From Nocardia anaemiae NBRC 100462 (GTDB lineage Bacteria; Actinomycetota; Actinomycetes; Mycobacteriales; Mycobacteriaceae): a DNA stretch of 64,000 nucleotides. Position 1 is the first letter of the stretch. Every line of letters begins with the position of its first letter. Made by a program: the position numbers and the translations under genes. The notes below the pieces were generated by a model that did no database searches, had not been told where the DNA came from, and was given only the letters and a program-made list of their open reading frames with translations. Of the stretch, positions 42,793 through 51,746 are shown one piece after another. The stretch spans positions 124,001 to 188,000 of the forward strand of contig NZ_BDAZ01000029.1 in assembly GCF_001612725.1 (NCBI RefSeq). The letters are read 5' to 3'.

Positions 42793-43976
42793 TGGGCCGC
42801 CTGCGGAGTGTGCACGGGGTGGTTGGACAGCGGGAGGATTGCGGCGACTTCGAAGTCGGCGGCTTTGTCGGTGACGCGTAGCTCGCCGCCGACGGTGTTG
42901 GCACGTTCTCGCATCCCGATGATGCCGTAGCCGGGGTGGCTGCGGTGGCCTTCGTGGGTGGCGTTGCTAACGGTGATGGTGAGGTCGGTGGTGCCGTAGC
43001 GCACGTGCAGGGTAGCGGCCGCCGATGCAGCGTGTTTGGTGGCGTTGGTGAGGGCTTCTTGGATGATGCGGTAGGCGGTCAGGTCGATTCCGGGTGGCAG
43101 CTCGCGGGGTTGGCCTTCGACGTGCAGGTCGACTGCCAGGCCCGCGGATCGGCAGGTCTGCAGCAGGCCGGGAAGCTGGGCCAGTCCAGGGACGGGCTCG
43201 ACGGTGTCGGTATCGGTGGTGCTGCGGCGAAGGACACCGACAGTGTCGCGGAGTTCGAGCATGGCGGTGGCGGTGGTGGTTTGCAGTTCGGTGAGGATTT
43301 GCCTGGTGAGCGCGGGCTGGGAGGCGAGGAGGTGGGCGGCGGTACCGGCCTGGGCGTTGGCGACCGCCATGTGGTGGGCGACGATGTCGTGGAGATCGCG
43401 GGCGATGCGTATGCGTTCTTCGGTGACGCGCAGCCGGGCTTCTTCGTCGCGGGCGCGTTCGGCGTGTTCGGCGCGGGCGTGGACGGCGTCGAGGTATGCG
43501 TGGCGTAGCCGTGTCCGGCTGCCCAAGGCCAGGGGCAGTATCAGCCATAGTGCGGGTCCGACGGCGCGCAGGGCCAGCATCGCGTCGAGGTCGGTCCCGA
43601 CGGCGACGCCGACGACCAGCACGGTGGCGGTGCCGCCATAGGCCCAGGTCGCCCGGGAGGAGGTGGTGACCGCGAGCCAGTACAGCGCGACCATCACCGG
43701 TGCCAGTAGCAGCGGGGTCAACAGGTAGCCGAGGCCGCCCGCGGCAAGGGTGCAGGCGGTGGCCGCCACGACGGTGATGCGTGGGTGTTCGCGTGCGCCG
43801 AACGCCGCCAGACAGGCCAGCCCGGTCACCACCACGCCGGGCCAGGGATCGCCGGTGCGAGGTTCGCCGGGCCCGACCATGTACACCCCGAGGACCGCGG
43901 CGCCGAGCAGCGCCATCACGATGACGGCGTCGGTCACCTGCGGATGCCGCACGGCGTAATCGTCCACGCTGACCAT
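42789..43976 (-). CDS. Sensor histidine kinase, NarL-partner type
   Basis: Membrane kinase of 395 aa. An N-terminal membrane block of 5-6 segments (about 18-155) is followed by a short coil and the HisKA_3 motif RIARDLHDIVAHHMAVANAQAGTA, with the phosphorylated His in DLHD, then HATPase with EALTNATKHA and GYGIIGMRERA. The sensor part has no periplasmic domain, so the signal may be sensed in the membrane. It is downstream of the ECF transporter genes on the same strand. Confidence 0.88.
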   Translation of the reverse strand: MVSVDDYAVRHPQVTDAVIVMALLGAAVLGVYMVGPGEPRTGDPWPGVVVTGLACLAAFGAREHPRITVVAATACTLAAGGLGYLLTPLLLAPVMVALYWLAVTTSSRATWAYGGTATVLVVGVAVGTDLDAMLALRAVGPALWLILPLALGSRTRLRHAYLDAVHARAEHAERARDEEARLRVTEERIRIARDLHDIVAHHMAVANAQAGTAAHLLASQPALTRQILTELQTTTATAMLELRDTVGVLRRSTTDTDTVEPVPGLAQLPGLLQTCRSAGLAVDLHVEGQPRELPPGIDLTAYRIIQEALTNATKHAASAAATLHVRYGTTDLTITVSNATHEGHRSHPGYGIIGMRERANTVGGELRVTDKAADFEVAAILPLSNHPVHTPQAAQ

Positions 43977-44084
43977 GGGGTGCTCGTCCTCTTTCGGGTG
44001 GTGTGAGTTCAGTTCGATTGTCTCGCGTCCTGGCCCGGGCGCTTGTGACGCAGGCGCCGTCGGCCGCGCACAAGGTGTGGCGGG

Positions 44085-44924
44085 TTAGCTGCCGACGGCC
44101 AGGGAGGTGCCCGTTTCGAGGTAGATCGACAGACCGCATACCGCGAAGACCACCGCCAACGCGAGGGCGTCGGCTGTCCGCGGCCGTGCGGGGAGGGCGG
44201 CGAGCTGGCCGGAGCCACCGCGTGCGGTAATCGCGTCACCCATCTCGTCGGCGCGGCGCAATGCCGCGGTCATCGCGGCGGTGAGCAGATCGATGAGGTC
44301 GGTGGACCGCCGCGCCAGCCCGTCGCGCCGAGTGGTGGTGGCGGGGCGGGGACGTAACCGGCGCGCGGCGGAGAGCACGCGGAACTCCCGGCTCAGCATC
44401 GGGAACGCCCGCAGCGCCAGGGCGATGGTCGCGGCCCAGTCGTCGACCGGCAGCCGCAGCGCCCGAAGCGGTCTGCCCAGCGTCGACACCGCGGGCGCCA
44501 CCTCGGCGGCGTTGGTAGTCCACGACACCAGGGCACACACTCCCAGCAGCACGACGGCGAGCAGGATCAGTTGCAGATAGTCCAGCAGGCCGCCGACGCC
44601 GAGGCGGACCGATCCCCAGCCCAGCGTCGGGGCACCACCCGAGGCCGCGGTCACCACCGCCCCGGCGGCCAGCATGATCCACAGCGTGCGCGGCATCGAC
44701 GGCACTGCGCCCCGGGGTACTCCGGCCAGTCGGGCAGTAGCGAGCACGAAGACCGCGACCAGTGTGATCGAGGGCCATCCCGGGAAGAACGTGAGCAGCG
44801 CCGCCAATAGCATGACGGTGATCAGCTTGGTGCCTGCCCACAGTGCGTGTACAGGTGTTCTGCCGGGCACTGGCCGCATGAGCACCAGCGGACGTGCTGG
44901 GGAGCTGGTCTTCGGTCTGCTCAT
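44085..44924 (-). CDS. ECF transporter T component (EcfT/CbiQ-like)
   Basis: Membrane protein of 279 aa with 5-6 segments, the fixed transmembrane subunit of an energy-coupling-factor vitamin or metal transporter. The two coupling-helix motifs are seen as SAARRLRPRP and ARRSTDLIDL..ALRRADEMGDAITARG. It corresponds to Rv2325c in order and partner. The start ATG overlaps the upstream S/ATPase stop as ATGA, with GGAGGT ahead of it. Confidence 0.87.
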   Translation of the reverse strand: MSRPKTSSPARPLVLMRPVPGRTPVHALWAGTKLITVMLLAALLTFFPGWPSITLVAVFVLATARLAGVPRGAVPSMPRTLWIMLAAGAVVTAASGGAPTLGWGSVRLGVGGLLDYLQLILLAVVLLGVCALVSWTTNAAEVAPAVSTLGRPLRALRLPVDDWAATIALALRAFPMLSREFRVLSAARRLRPRPATTTRRDGLARRSTDLIDLLTAAMTAALRRADEMGDAITARGGSGQLAALPARPRTADALALAVVFAVCGLSIYLETGTSLAVGS

Positions 44925-46939
44925 GAGATACCTCCGGTGCTGGTCGGCTCCGGCGCCAGAGTGCCGTTGCACAAATGCAGCGTGCGTGGGCACAGCTCCT
45001 CCAGACCGGAGAAGTCGTGCGAGATGACGATCACCGTGAGCCCTCGGCTGCGGCGCAGGCCGGACAGTAGCTCCAGGAGTCCACGGGCGCTGGCAGCGTC
45101 GAGTCCGGCCAATGGTTCGTCGAGGATGAGCGCGCGGGGGTTGCGCGCCAGGAGACCGGCGAGGGCGACGCGGCGCATCTGCCCGCCGCTGAGCTGGTCG
45201 ATGCGCCTGCTCGCGAGGCCCGGCTCGAGGCCGACGGCGGCCAGGGCGTCGTCCACGCGGCGGCGGTCCTGGTGGTCGAATCCGGCCGCGTCGGCGATCT
45301 CGGCGTCGACGCGGCCCCGCAGCAGCTGGAGTCTGGCGGCCTGGAACGCGATGGCCACCGCCCCGACCTGCTCTGCGACCGGACGGCCGTCGAGCAGGCA
45401 CTGCCCGGCGGTCGGAACGAGCAGTCCGGCCATGATCCACGCGAGCGTCGACTTTCCCGATCCGTTGAGCCCGTGGATCAGCACCCCATCGCCCTCACCG
45501 ATGACGAGGTCGATACCTTCCAACGCCGTTGACGCCCAGGGCGTACCGCTCGCATACCGGTACCCGACTCCGGTCAGCTCGAGTAACCGGTGTGCGGGTT
45601 GGTGGCTCGGCTTCCGGGTGGGCGCGGGAGCGGTGGGCACCATGTCGAGGTTGTCGTCGGCGCCGGTGAGGTCGAGGATGCGGTCGGCGGTGACGGCCTC
45701 GCTGGCGTAGTGGGTGATGTGGACCAGCGCCATGTCGCGGTGCCGCGTCAGCCCCGCCAACGCCCGCAGCAGCGTCTCGCGGCCGGTCTGGTCGACCATG
45801 CTGGTGATCTCGTCGGCGATCAACAGCCGCGGCTCGCGTGCCAGCGCGGCGGCGACGGCGAGCCGTTGCAGCTGGCCGCCGGAGAGTCCATCGGTGTCGT
45901 GCTCACCGAGACCGGCCAGCCCCACCTCGGCGAGGACCCCGTCGACATCGGTAGCAGTCCCGGGCGGCAGACCCCAGACCACGTCGTCGGCCACCCGCAT
46001 GCCCAGTACCTGGGTTTCGGGGTGCTGCAGGACCACCGCGGTGCCGCCGACGTTGCCCAGCCCCACCGACCCGGGCCGGACCAGGGTGCCCGAAGTCGGA
46101 GTGCGTCCCGCCAGGAGCAGCATGAGCGTGGTTTTGCCGGACCCGTTGGCGCCGATGACGGCCAAGTGTTCACCGGCCTCGACGCTCAGGTTCAGGGGGC
46201 CGACCGCGTCGCGATCGGTGCCGGGATAGCGAAAGGATGTCTCCCGCAGTACGGCGGGTATGGGCGCGACCGGGCGATCATCGACCGCCCGGTCGAGCTG
46301 GTGCACGTCGGGCACACCGCCCAGCCGCGCGAAGATGCGCCGGACCGCCCACCAGCCGATCATGGTGCCCGCGGCGATCGCCAGGATCGACACCGCGGCG
46401 ATGAACACCGGCCAGTGGCCGATCAGCGTCGCGGCGAGGCCGCGCAACCCCCGGCCAACCGGCGCGCCGACGGGCAGGGCGCCGACGAGGGCCGCGAGGC
46501 CGTGGCAGGTGACGGTGACGAGGTCGAAGATCAGCTGGCGCAGCTGCGACAGCACCGTCAGCAGCGCCAGCAGGCATGTGGCGAACACCGTGCCCGCGGC
46601 CAGCGCGCCGACGAGCACGACCGGACCGTTCGCGTCATGACGCTTCAGCAGTCCGATCAGGCCGCCGATGTAGACGCTCAGCGCGATCACGCATGGGCCG
46701 CCGAGGCCCACGGCAAGAAACGACACCAGCGCACCCGCGACCGCGGCAGCGCCCAGGACACGGAGCCTGTGACGGTAGGCCAGCAGCGCCATCGGCACCG
46801 TGGCCAGCACCGCCAGCCCGGCCGCGAACGGCAGAGCGACGGCACTGACCGCGATGGCACTGCAGACCGCGGCCATCACCGCGGCGTGGGCGAGTTCGCC
46901 GGGCCGCAGTGGCCCGGTGCCTGCCAGCGCATCCGACAT
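44921..46939 (-). CDS. ECF transporter fusion: S component plus two ATPases (Rv2326c-like)
   Basis: Protein of 672 aa. Residues about 15-215 form a membrane-spanning S-type substrate-binding part; then come two ABC ATPase domains. ATPase 1: Walker A GANGSGKTT, signature LSGGQLQRLAVAAALAR, Walker B LLIADE. ATPase 2: GLNGSGKST, LSGGQMRRVALAGLLAR, LILDE. Fusion of S, A and A' followed by a separate T gene is the Rv2326c/Rv2325c arrangement. The vitamin or ion cannot be told. The ATG at 46939 lies 2 nt after the DsbA-like stop, so the transporter and the thiol proteins are one transcript. No riboswitch was recognised upstream. Confidence 0.87.
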   Translation of the reverse strand: MSDALAGTGPLRPGELAHAAVMAAVCSAIAVSAVALPFAAGLAVLATVPMALLAYRHRLRVLGAAAVAGALVSFLAVGLGGPCVIALSVYIGGLIGLLKRHDANGPVVLVGALAAGTVFATCLLALLTVLSQLRQLIFDLVTVTCHGLAALVGALPVGAPVGRGLRGLAATLIGHWPVFIAAVSILAIAAGTMIGWWAVRRIFARLGGVPDVHQLDRAVDDRPVAPIPAVLRETSFRYPGTDRDAVGPLNLSVEAGEHLAVIGANGSGKTTLMLLLAGRTPTSGTLVRPGSVGLGNVGGTAVVLQHPETQVLGMRVADDVVWGLPPGTATDVDGVLAEVGLAGLGEHDTDGLSGGQLQRLAVAAALAREPRLLIADEITSMVDQTGRETLLRALAGLTRHRDMALVHITHYASEAVTADRILDLTGADDNLDMVPTAPAPTRKPSHQPAHRLLELTGVGYRYASGTPWASTALEGIDLVIGEGDGVLIHGLNGSGKSTLAWIMAGLLVPTAGQCLLDGRPVAEQVGAVAIAFQAARLQLLRGRVDAEIADAAGFDHQDRRRVDDALAAVGLEPGLASRRIDQLSGGQMRRVALAGLLARNPRALILDEPLAGLDAASARGLLELLSGLRRSRGLTVIVISHDFSGLEELCPRTLHLCNGTLAPEPTSTGGIS

Positions 46940-46941
46940 CG

Positions 46942-47583
46942 TCAGTCGACCTCGGGCCGCAGATCCGCAGGCTGGGCACGCTTGAGCTCCCAGAAATCGG
47001 GGTAGGACGCGAAGGCCGTTGCGGCATCCCAAAGCCTGCCCGCCTGCTCGCCGCGCGGGATCCGCGACAGCACCGGTCCGAAGAACGCGACTCCGTCGAT
47101 GTGCATGGTCGGCGTCCCGGCAATGGCACCGGCAACGCTCGTGCCCTCGGCGGTGCTCCGACGCAATGCGGTGTCGTATTCCGGCGAGGTCGCCGCCGCG
47201 GCCAGCTCGCCCGGCAGCCCTACCTCGCGCAGCGACTCTTCGACGATCTGGTCGAAGTCCTTCGTCAGCAGGTCGCCGAAACTCCTGTTGTCCCCGTTGT
47301 GGATTCGCGAGCCCATCGCGGTGTAGAGCGGCCCGAGAACCTGCGGGCCCGCGGTCTGCTCGGCGGCGGCCGCCACCCGCACCGGGGCCCACACCTTCCG
47401 CAGCATTCGTGGGTCGTTCAACTGGGGCGGCAGATCGCCGTCGTTCAGGATCGCCAGGCTCATCACGTGAAACGACACATCGAACTCACGAACCCGCTGG
47501 GCCTCGACGATCCAGCGGGACGTGATCCACGCCCACGGGCAGAACGGATCGAAGAAGAAGTCGACATGAGTCTTGTCGGACAT
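46942..47583 (-). CDS. Rv2466c-like DsbA protein with CPWA motif
   Basis: DsbA-fold protein of 213 aa closely resembling Rv2466c, the mycothiol-dependent nitroreductase of Mycobacterium tuberculosis: DFFFDPFCPWAWITSRW, FHVMSLAILN, PLYTAMGSRIH, GTPTMHIDGVAFFGPVLSRIPRG, FASYPDFWELKR. In Rv2466c the active site is CPWC; here the second cysteine is Ala (Cys15, Ala18), so only a monothiol mechanism is possible. ATG with GAGAGGGGA upstream. It stands between the paralogue at 47632 and the ECF transporter, probably cotranscribed with both. Confidence 0.87.
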   Translation of the reverse strand: MSDKTHVDFFFDPFCPWAWITSRWIVEAQRVREFDVSFHVMSLAILNDGDLPPQLNDPRMLRKVWAPVRVAAAAEQTAGPQVLGPLYTAMGSRIHNGDNRSFGDLLTKDFDQIVEESLREVGLPGELAAAATSPEYDTALRRSTAEGTSVAGAIAGTPTMHIDGVAFFGPVLSRIPRGEQAGRLWDAATAFASYPDFWELKRAQPADLRPEVD

Positions 47584-47631
47584 GAGAAATCCCCTCTCGG
47601 TGCGGTGTAAAACCGGGTTGATGTGTGGTGA

Positions 47632-48270
47632 TCAGTCGAACTGCGGCTCCAGGTCACCGCGGTCGCGCTTGAGTTCCCAGAAGTGCGGATAGGACGCGAA
47701 GGTCACCGCCGCGTCCCACAGCTCACCGGCCCACTCGCCGCGGGGAATCCGGCCGAATACCGGCCCGAAGAACGCGGCCCCGTCGATGTGGATGGTTGGG
47801 GTGCCGATCCCGGCGCCGGGCACATCCATGCCCGCGCTGGTACTCGTGCGCAACGCCTCGTCGTACTCATCGGACCTCGCCGCGGCGGCCAGTTCGCTCG
47901 GCAGCCCGACCTCGTGCAGCGACTGCGCGATCAGCGCGTCGAAGTCGCGTGCCACGACATCGTGGAAGCCCGTGTTGCCGGAGTGGTGGATCCGCGAGCC
48001 CATCGCGGTGTAGAGCGGCCCGAGAATCTCCGGGCCCGCAGCGAACTCGGCGGCGGCCGCCACCCGCACCGGCGCCCACACCTTCTTCATCATCTCCGGG
48101 TCGTCGAGCTGATGCGGCAGATCACCCTCGTTGAGGATCACCAGGCTCATCACGTGGAACGACAGCTCGAACTCCCGTACCTGCCGCGCCTCGACAAGCC
48201 AGCGGGAGGTGATCCAGCTCCACGGGCACAAAGGGTCGAACCAGAAATCGACACGGGACTTTCCGGACAT
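47632..48270 (-). CDS. Rv2466c-like DsbA protein with CPWS motif
   Basis: Paralogue of the 46942-47583 gene, 212 aa, similar over its whole length (DFWFDPLCPWSWITSRW, FHVMSLVILN, GTPTIHIDGAAFFGPVFGRIPRG). The active site is CPWS (Cys15, Ser18), so it also lacks the second cysteine of Rv2466c. The start ATG at 48270 follows GAAAGGG; the frame is open to 48312. The tandem pair suggests duplication after the loss of the resolving cysteine, or relaxed function. Confidence 0.87.
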   Translation of the reverse strand: MSGKSRVDFWFDPLCPWSWITSRWLVEARQVREFELSFHVMSLVILNEGDLPHQLDDPEMMKKVWAPVRVAAAAEFAAGPEILGPLYTAMGSRIHHSGNTGFHDVVARDFDALIAQSLHEVGLPSELAAAARSDEYDEALRTSTSAGMDVPGAGIGTPTIHIDGAAFFGPVFGRIPRGEWAGELWDAAVTFASYPHFWELKRDRGDLEPQFD

Positions 48271-48840
48271 GGGGCGCCCTTTCGTAGACGTGATCGTGGT
48301 GCGCCCGTCCACACCGAGGTTCGGCCGGATTCGGGCTCGACATCCACGGTTCCAGCCGCGACCCCGGTGTGTCGTCGTGCAATCAACGGCAGCTGGCTAC
48401 TGAATTCGAACCCCTCCGGTGCGCCGACGCTGCTGCAGTTGCCGTAGCGTCGCCCGATCGGCCTTGTCGGACATCTGAACCGCCCCCGCGGTTGGACCGC
48501 ACGCCAAATCTGAGCCGCCGATTCGGGCTCCGATGCACTATCGATCGCCAGGGTCGGCGCGGCGGTCAGCAACTCGTGTTCGCGAGCGGATGTCATACAT
48601 GGCCGCCGAATGCGTGCGGTCTCCGTCGCAACGACTGCTCGCTGGAAAGTCCGGGGGATCGCCACCGCGACCTGGTCGAGCACCTGATCGTTGTCGTCGA
48701 CAAGTAGCGCCCCGTTGGTGGTCCAGTGGGAGTGCAGACTGGCCGAAGCGTCCGCCCACCCGATAGCCGCCGGGCACCTTGCGGACTTTGCCAGCACGCC
48801 GGAAACAATCGTGTCCGCGCCGTCGGCGAACATTATTTCC
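48271..48840. other. Gap of 570 bases between DsbA-like and PucR genes
   Basis: Divergent control region. On the minus strand a frame starting at ATG 48833, with GGAAATA before it, runs to 48150 and overlaps the DsbA start; its first 110 codons have G/C-rich third positions (it includes TTNGALLVDDNDQVLDQVAVAIP), but no family is recognised. It may be a small hypothetical gene or chance coding. Confidence 0.35.
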
Positions 48841-48873
48841 GTGCCGTCGCAGCGCGGTACCTACAATAATCGT

Positions 48874-50160
48874 GTGACGATTTTTCGTCGCGATAGCGAA
48901 GTCGAGCTCGGCCACTACGTCGCGGGCGTCGCCGCCCGGATGAACGAGCGGGTGACGGAAATCGGCGCGACCATCTGTCGCAAACTCGAGGAAGAGATAG
49001 CCGAACTGCGCGAGGACACGCCTTCGCGGGAACTGCTCGGGTCGAGCGTGGAAGCAAATGTCGAGACACTGTTGCATGCGCTACGCCACGATATTCCGGT
49101 CACGCGTGTCCGGGCGCCGACGGCGGCGACCGAGTACGCCAAACGCCTGGCCCAGCATGGAGTTTCGCTCAATGCGTTGATTCGCGCCTATTGGGTGGGG
49201 CAGCGACGGATGAGCGAACTGGTATTCGCGGAAGTGCGCGCCACTGACATCGCGGCGCCGCAGCGGCTCGACGTCCTACAGGCCATCACTACGACGCTGT
49301 TCAATTACATCGACTGGATCACCCGGCAGGTCGTCGCCGCCTACCAAGGCGAGCGGGAACAGTGGTTGGAGAATCAGAACAGCATCCGCGCACTCCAGGT
49401 TCGTGAAGTGCTCACCGAGACGAGCGTCATCGACGTCGACGCGGCGACCGAGTCGATCCGCTATCCGCTGCGCTGGCATCACCTCGCGCTGGTGCTGTGG
49501 TATCCGGAGCTGAGCACCGACGGTGACGAACTGCGCCGGATGCAGCGGTTCGTGCGGGAGTTGGCCGAAGCGGCGAAGACGTCGGCGGGCCCGCTGTTCG
49601 CCGCCGTCGATCAGGTCAGCGCATGGGCCTGGTTGCCCTTCCGATCGTTGCCCGCCGACCCGGTCGGCGCAGTACGCAGGTTCGCACGCGACCGGACCGA
49701 GGCTCCCTGCTTCGCGATCGGCACACCCGGCGCCGGAATCGAGGGCTTCCGCAGATCACATCGGCACGCTCAGGCTGCGCGTGCGGTCGCGCTCGCCCGC
49801 GGCGCGGACGATCCGATGGTCTTCTCCGCGACCGATCCGGGGTTGTCGGCCGCGGCGCTGCTGGGTGGTGACATGGCCGAAGCGCGGGACTGGGTCAGCG
49901 AGGTGCTCGGCGATCTGGCCTGCGACAGCGACAATGACGAGCGGCTGCGGGAGACCTTGCGGGTGTTCCTGCGCACCGGATCGAGCTACAAGGCCGCGGC
50001 CGCGGAAATGAATCTGCACTTCAATTCCGTGAGGTATCGGGTGGCGCGAGCGATTGCGCGGCGGGGCCGACCGATAGACGACGATCGGCTCGAGGTCGAG
50101 ATGGCGTTGTTGGTGTGCCAGTGGTACGGGGGCGCGGCATTGCGCCGGGACCCGGCGTAG
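48874..50160 (+). CDS. PucR-family regulator
   Basis: Transcription factor of about 428 aa. An N-terminal RsbRD-type helical domain (FRRDSEVELGHYVAGVAARM to WLENQNSIRALQVREVL) is followed by a GGDEF-like middle domain and a PucR helix-turn-helix at the C-terminus (LRETLRVFLRTGSSYKAAAAEMNLHFNSVRYRVARAIARRG). The start is uncertain: GTG 48874 or 48841, neither with a clear ribosome site; the frame is open to 48691. Target unknown; it is divergent from the DsbA-like/ECF transporter set. Confidence 0.82.
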   Translation: MTIFRRDSEVELGHYVAGVAARMNERVTEIGATICRKLEEEIAELREDTPSRELLGSSVEANVETLLHALRHDIPVTRVRAPTAATEYAKRLAQHGVSLNALIRAYWVGQRRMSELVFAEVRATDIAAPQRLDVLQAITTTLFNYIDWITRQVVAAYQGEREQWLENQNSIRALQVREVLTETSVIDVDAATESIRYPLRWHHLALVLWYPELSTDGDELRRMQRFVRELAEAAKTSAGPLFAAVDQVSAWAWLPFRSLPADPVGAVRRFARDRTEAPCFAIGTPGAGIEGFRRSHRHAQAARAVALARGADDPMVFSATDPGLSAAALLGGDMAEARDWVSEVLGDLACDSDNDERLRETLRVFLRTGSSYKAAAAEMNLHFNSVRYRVARAIARRGRPIDDDRLEVEMALLVCQWYGGAALRRDPA

Positions 50161-50296
50161 CGCTCTTTCTAGTGACAAACGTGCGGTAAGAATTCGTACT
50201 CGCGCAACAATGGCGCGACCTGTGTGCCGATCTACTCTTCTGGCGTCGATCTCGAGCGAACCGCACAGCAGGGCGGTGCCCATCCAGGAGAAAGAA

Positions 50297-50776
50297 TTGA
50301 TTGCGCTCAATCTGAAGGAATCACTATCGCGGCGATCGGATACACCGGCCATCTATGCCCAGCCGGCGACGAACAGCGCCGAAAAGCTTCCCTCGCCGAA
50401 TACCGAGCACGAGTCCGACGATATCCTCGCACTCGGAGCGCCCGCACTGGTTCTGGGCATCGTGTTGATCGGCGCCGGGTTCGCCGGGCTCCTGCTGGTA
50501 AGGAGTTGGTCACGCGACTACGGCTCACTGCTGGTCGTAGTCGTCTACGCCGTCTACATGAGTCTCGCCGGTTCGCTGAGCGTGTGGGGTCTCCGATTGG
50601 CCCGCAGGCAGCGCCTCCGAGCACTTCGCAGCGACACCGGCCAGCAGAACTCAACAGCAAGTTCCGTCGCGGAAACGCGCTCGCCCGAGCGCCGAAAACC
50701 GTCCGGCGTTCGGGCCGCAACGCAGCGATCAGACAGGGAATCCGGCGGGCCCCCCTCGGACCGGACCGGCCGATAA
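50297..50776 (+). CDS. Small membrane protein with two transmembrane segments
   Basis: Protein of 159 aa, hydrophobic segments at about 45-68 (LALGAPALVLGIVLIGAGFAG) and 78-100 (LLVVVVYAVYMSLAG), then a basic cytoplasmic tail rich in Arg and Ser. The TTG start is chosen for AGGAG exactly 6 nt upstream; a GTG or ATG does not fit. No family recognised. It lies 136 nt downstream of the PucR gene and could be cotranscribed. Confidence 0.5.
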   Translation: MIALNLKESLSRRSDTPAIYAQPATNSAEKLPSPNTEHESDDILALGAPALVLGIVLIGAGFAGLLLVRSWSRDYGSLLVVVVYAVYMSLAGSLSVWGLRLARRQRLRALRSDTGQQNSTASSVAETRSPERRKPSGVRAATQRSDRESGGPPSDRTGR

Positions 50777-51163
50777 CCGGCGCACGTGCGTGCCCGCGCC
50801 GACAAGTGCTTCGGTGATCGCGGCCGCCCTGGCAGGGAAATCCAAAACATCTTCGAGTCCACCGCCGGAGGAAAAGATCACAATTGCGCTCTTGCGCCGA
50901 CATACGTCCGCAGCTCATGCTTCGTCAATAGGGACGCAGGTATAGGGCGGTCATACGGTCGGCACTGTCTAGAGTCGACGCTGCTAGGAGCCGGTACCAG
51001 CGCACTCGTGGATGCGCACACACTCGATGAGGCCTCGCTCGGATCGCTCTCACTTCCTGGTTGTCCACCGGTGCCGTCGATGCCGACGGGAGCGACACGA
51101 GCCTGCCCCAGAACCGCTGCCCGTCACCTTTGAAGCAAATATCCGAACGTGAAGGAACAGGCA
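50777..51163. other. Gap of 387 bases
   Basis: Frames here show no coding-like third-position bias and no family. It probably holds the promoter of the SRPBCC gene at 51164, but no clear -35/-10 pair or palindrome was found. Confidence 0.4.
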
Positions 51164-51631
51164 ATGTCCACCATCCACTTCAAGGAAACGACGAACTCGA
51201 CACCGGAGCAGTTCGTCGCCGCGCTCACCGACTTCGGACCCGGCCGCTCGCAGGTATTCGGCAACAGCGCCGACGAATACCTCGAAGTGCACAACAAGGG
51301 CCGCCGTGAAGCCGACGTCACGGAAGGATCACGCGGCATCTGGGAACGCCTGCACTATGACTGGTCGAACCCGGACCGTGTCGTCATGACAACCACTGAC
51401 TCGAACGTATGGGGCGGCCATTCCGGTCACACCTACACCTTCAACCGTCGGCCCGACGGGAAGACCGATGTGGATGTCGTCATCGTGCGAGAGGGCAAAA
51501 ACCTCAAGGGACGGGTCCTCGGCGTCGTGGTCGGAACCGTCGGCAAACGCGTCCTGCGCCATGCCCTCGACAAGACCGTCAAGGCTATCGAAACCCGCGA
51601 CAATGGCGTCGGAACGACGAAACAAACGTGA
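51164..51631 (+). CDS. SRPBCC/polyketide cyclase-like protein
   Basis: Protein of 155 aa with a START/SRPBCC-like outline: beta-rich N-terminus (FKETTNSTPEQFVAALTDFGPGRSQVFG), WERLHYDWSNPDRVVMTTTDSN, then a long C-terminal helix (KGRVLGVVVGTVGKRVLRHALDKTVKAIETR). The fold binds a hydrophobic ligand in a cavity. It is a short stand-alone gene; the start ATG at 51164 has AAGGA upstream and a GTG at 51149 is a weaker alternative. Convergent with the FadE5-like gene across the palindrome at 51686-51703. Confidence 0.72.
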   Translation: MSTIHFKETTNSTPEQFVAALTDFGPGRSQVFGNSADEYLEVHNKGRREADVTEGSRGIWERLHYDWSNPDRVVMTTTDSNVWGGHSGHTYTFNRRPDGKTDVDVVIVREGKNLKGRVLGVVVGTVGKRVLRHALDKTVKAIETRDNGVGTTKQT

Positions 51632-51685
51632 CGGGACTTGTTCCGATATGGGCCACCGACTGAACGCCCCGGAAATCGCGCCAGT

Positions 51686-51703
51686 TCGCCGCCCGGGCGG
51701 CGA
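51686..51703. terminator. Bidirectional palindrome
   Basis: TCGCCGCCCGGGCGGCGA, an 18-nt perfect palindrome between the convergent SRPBCC and acyl-CoA dehydrogenase genes. Confidence 0.6.
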
Positions 51704-51746
51704 GCGAGGGGTTCGATTTCAGCAGACGAAGTCGGTTCCTGTGGTT

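Noticed and set aside
45590..47005. 471-codon plus-strand frame opposite the fused ECF ATPase gene
   Set aside because: Shadow of a gene with two complete ATPase motif sets.
48150..48833. Hypothetical gene divergent from the PucR gene
   Set aside because: Start and codon bias are plausible over the first 110 codons, but the frame then overlaps the DsbA-like gene start and no family was recognised. Kept only as a note on the gap.
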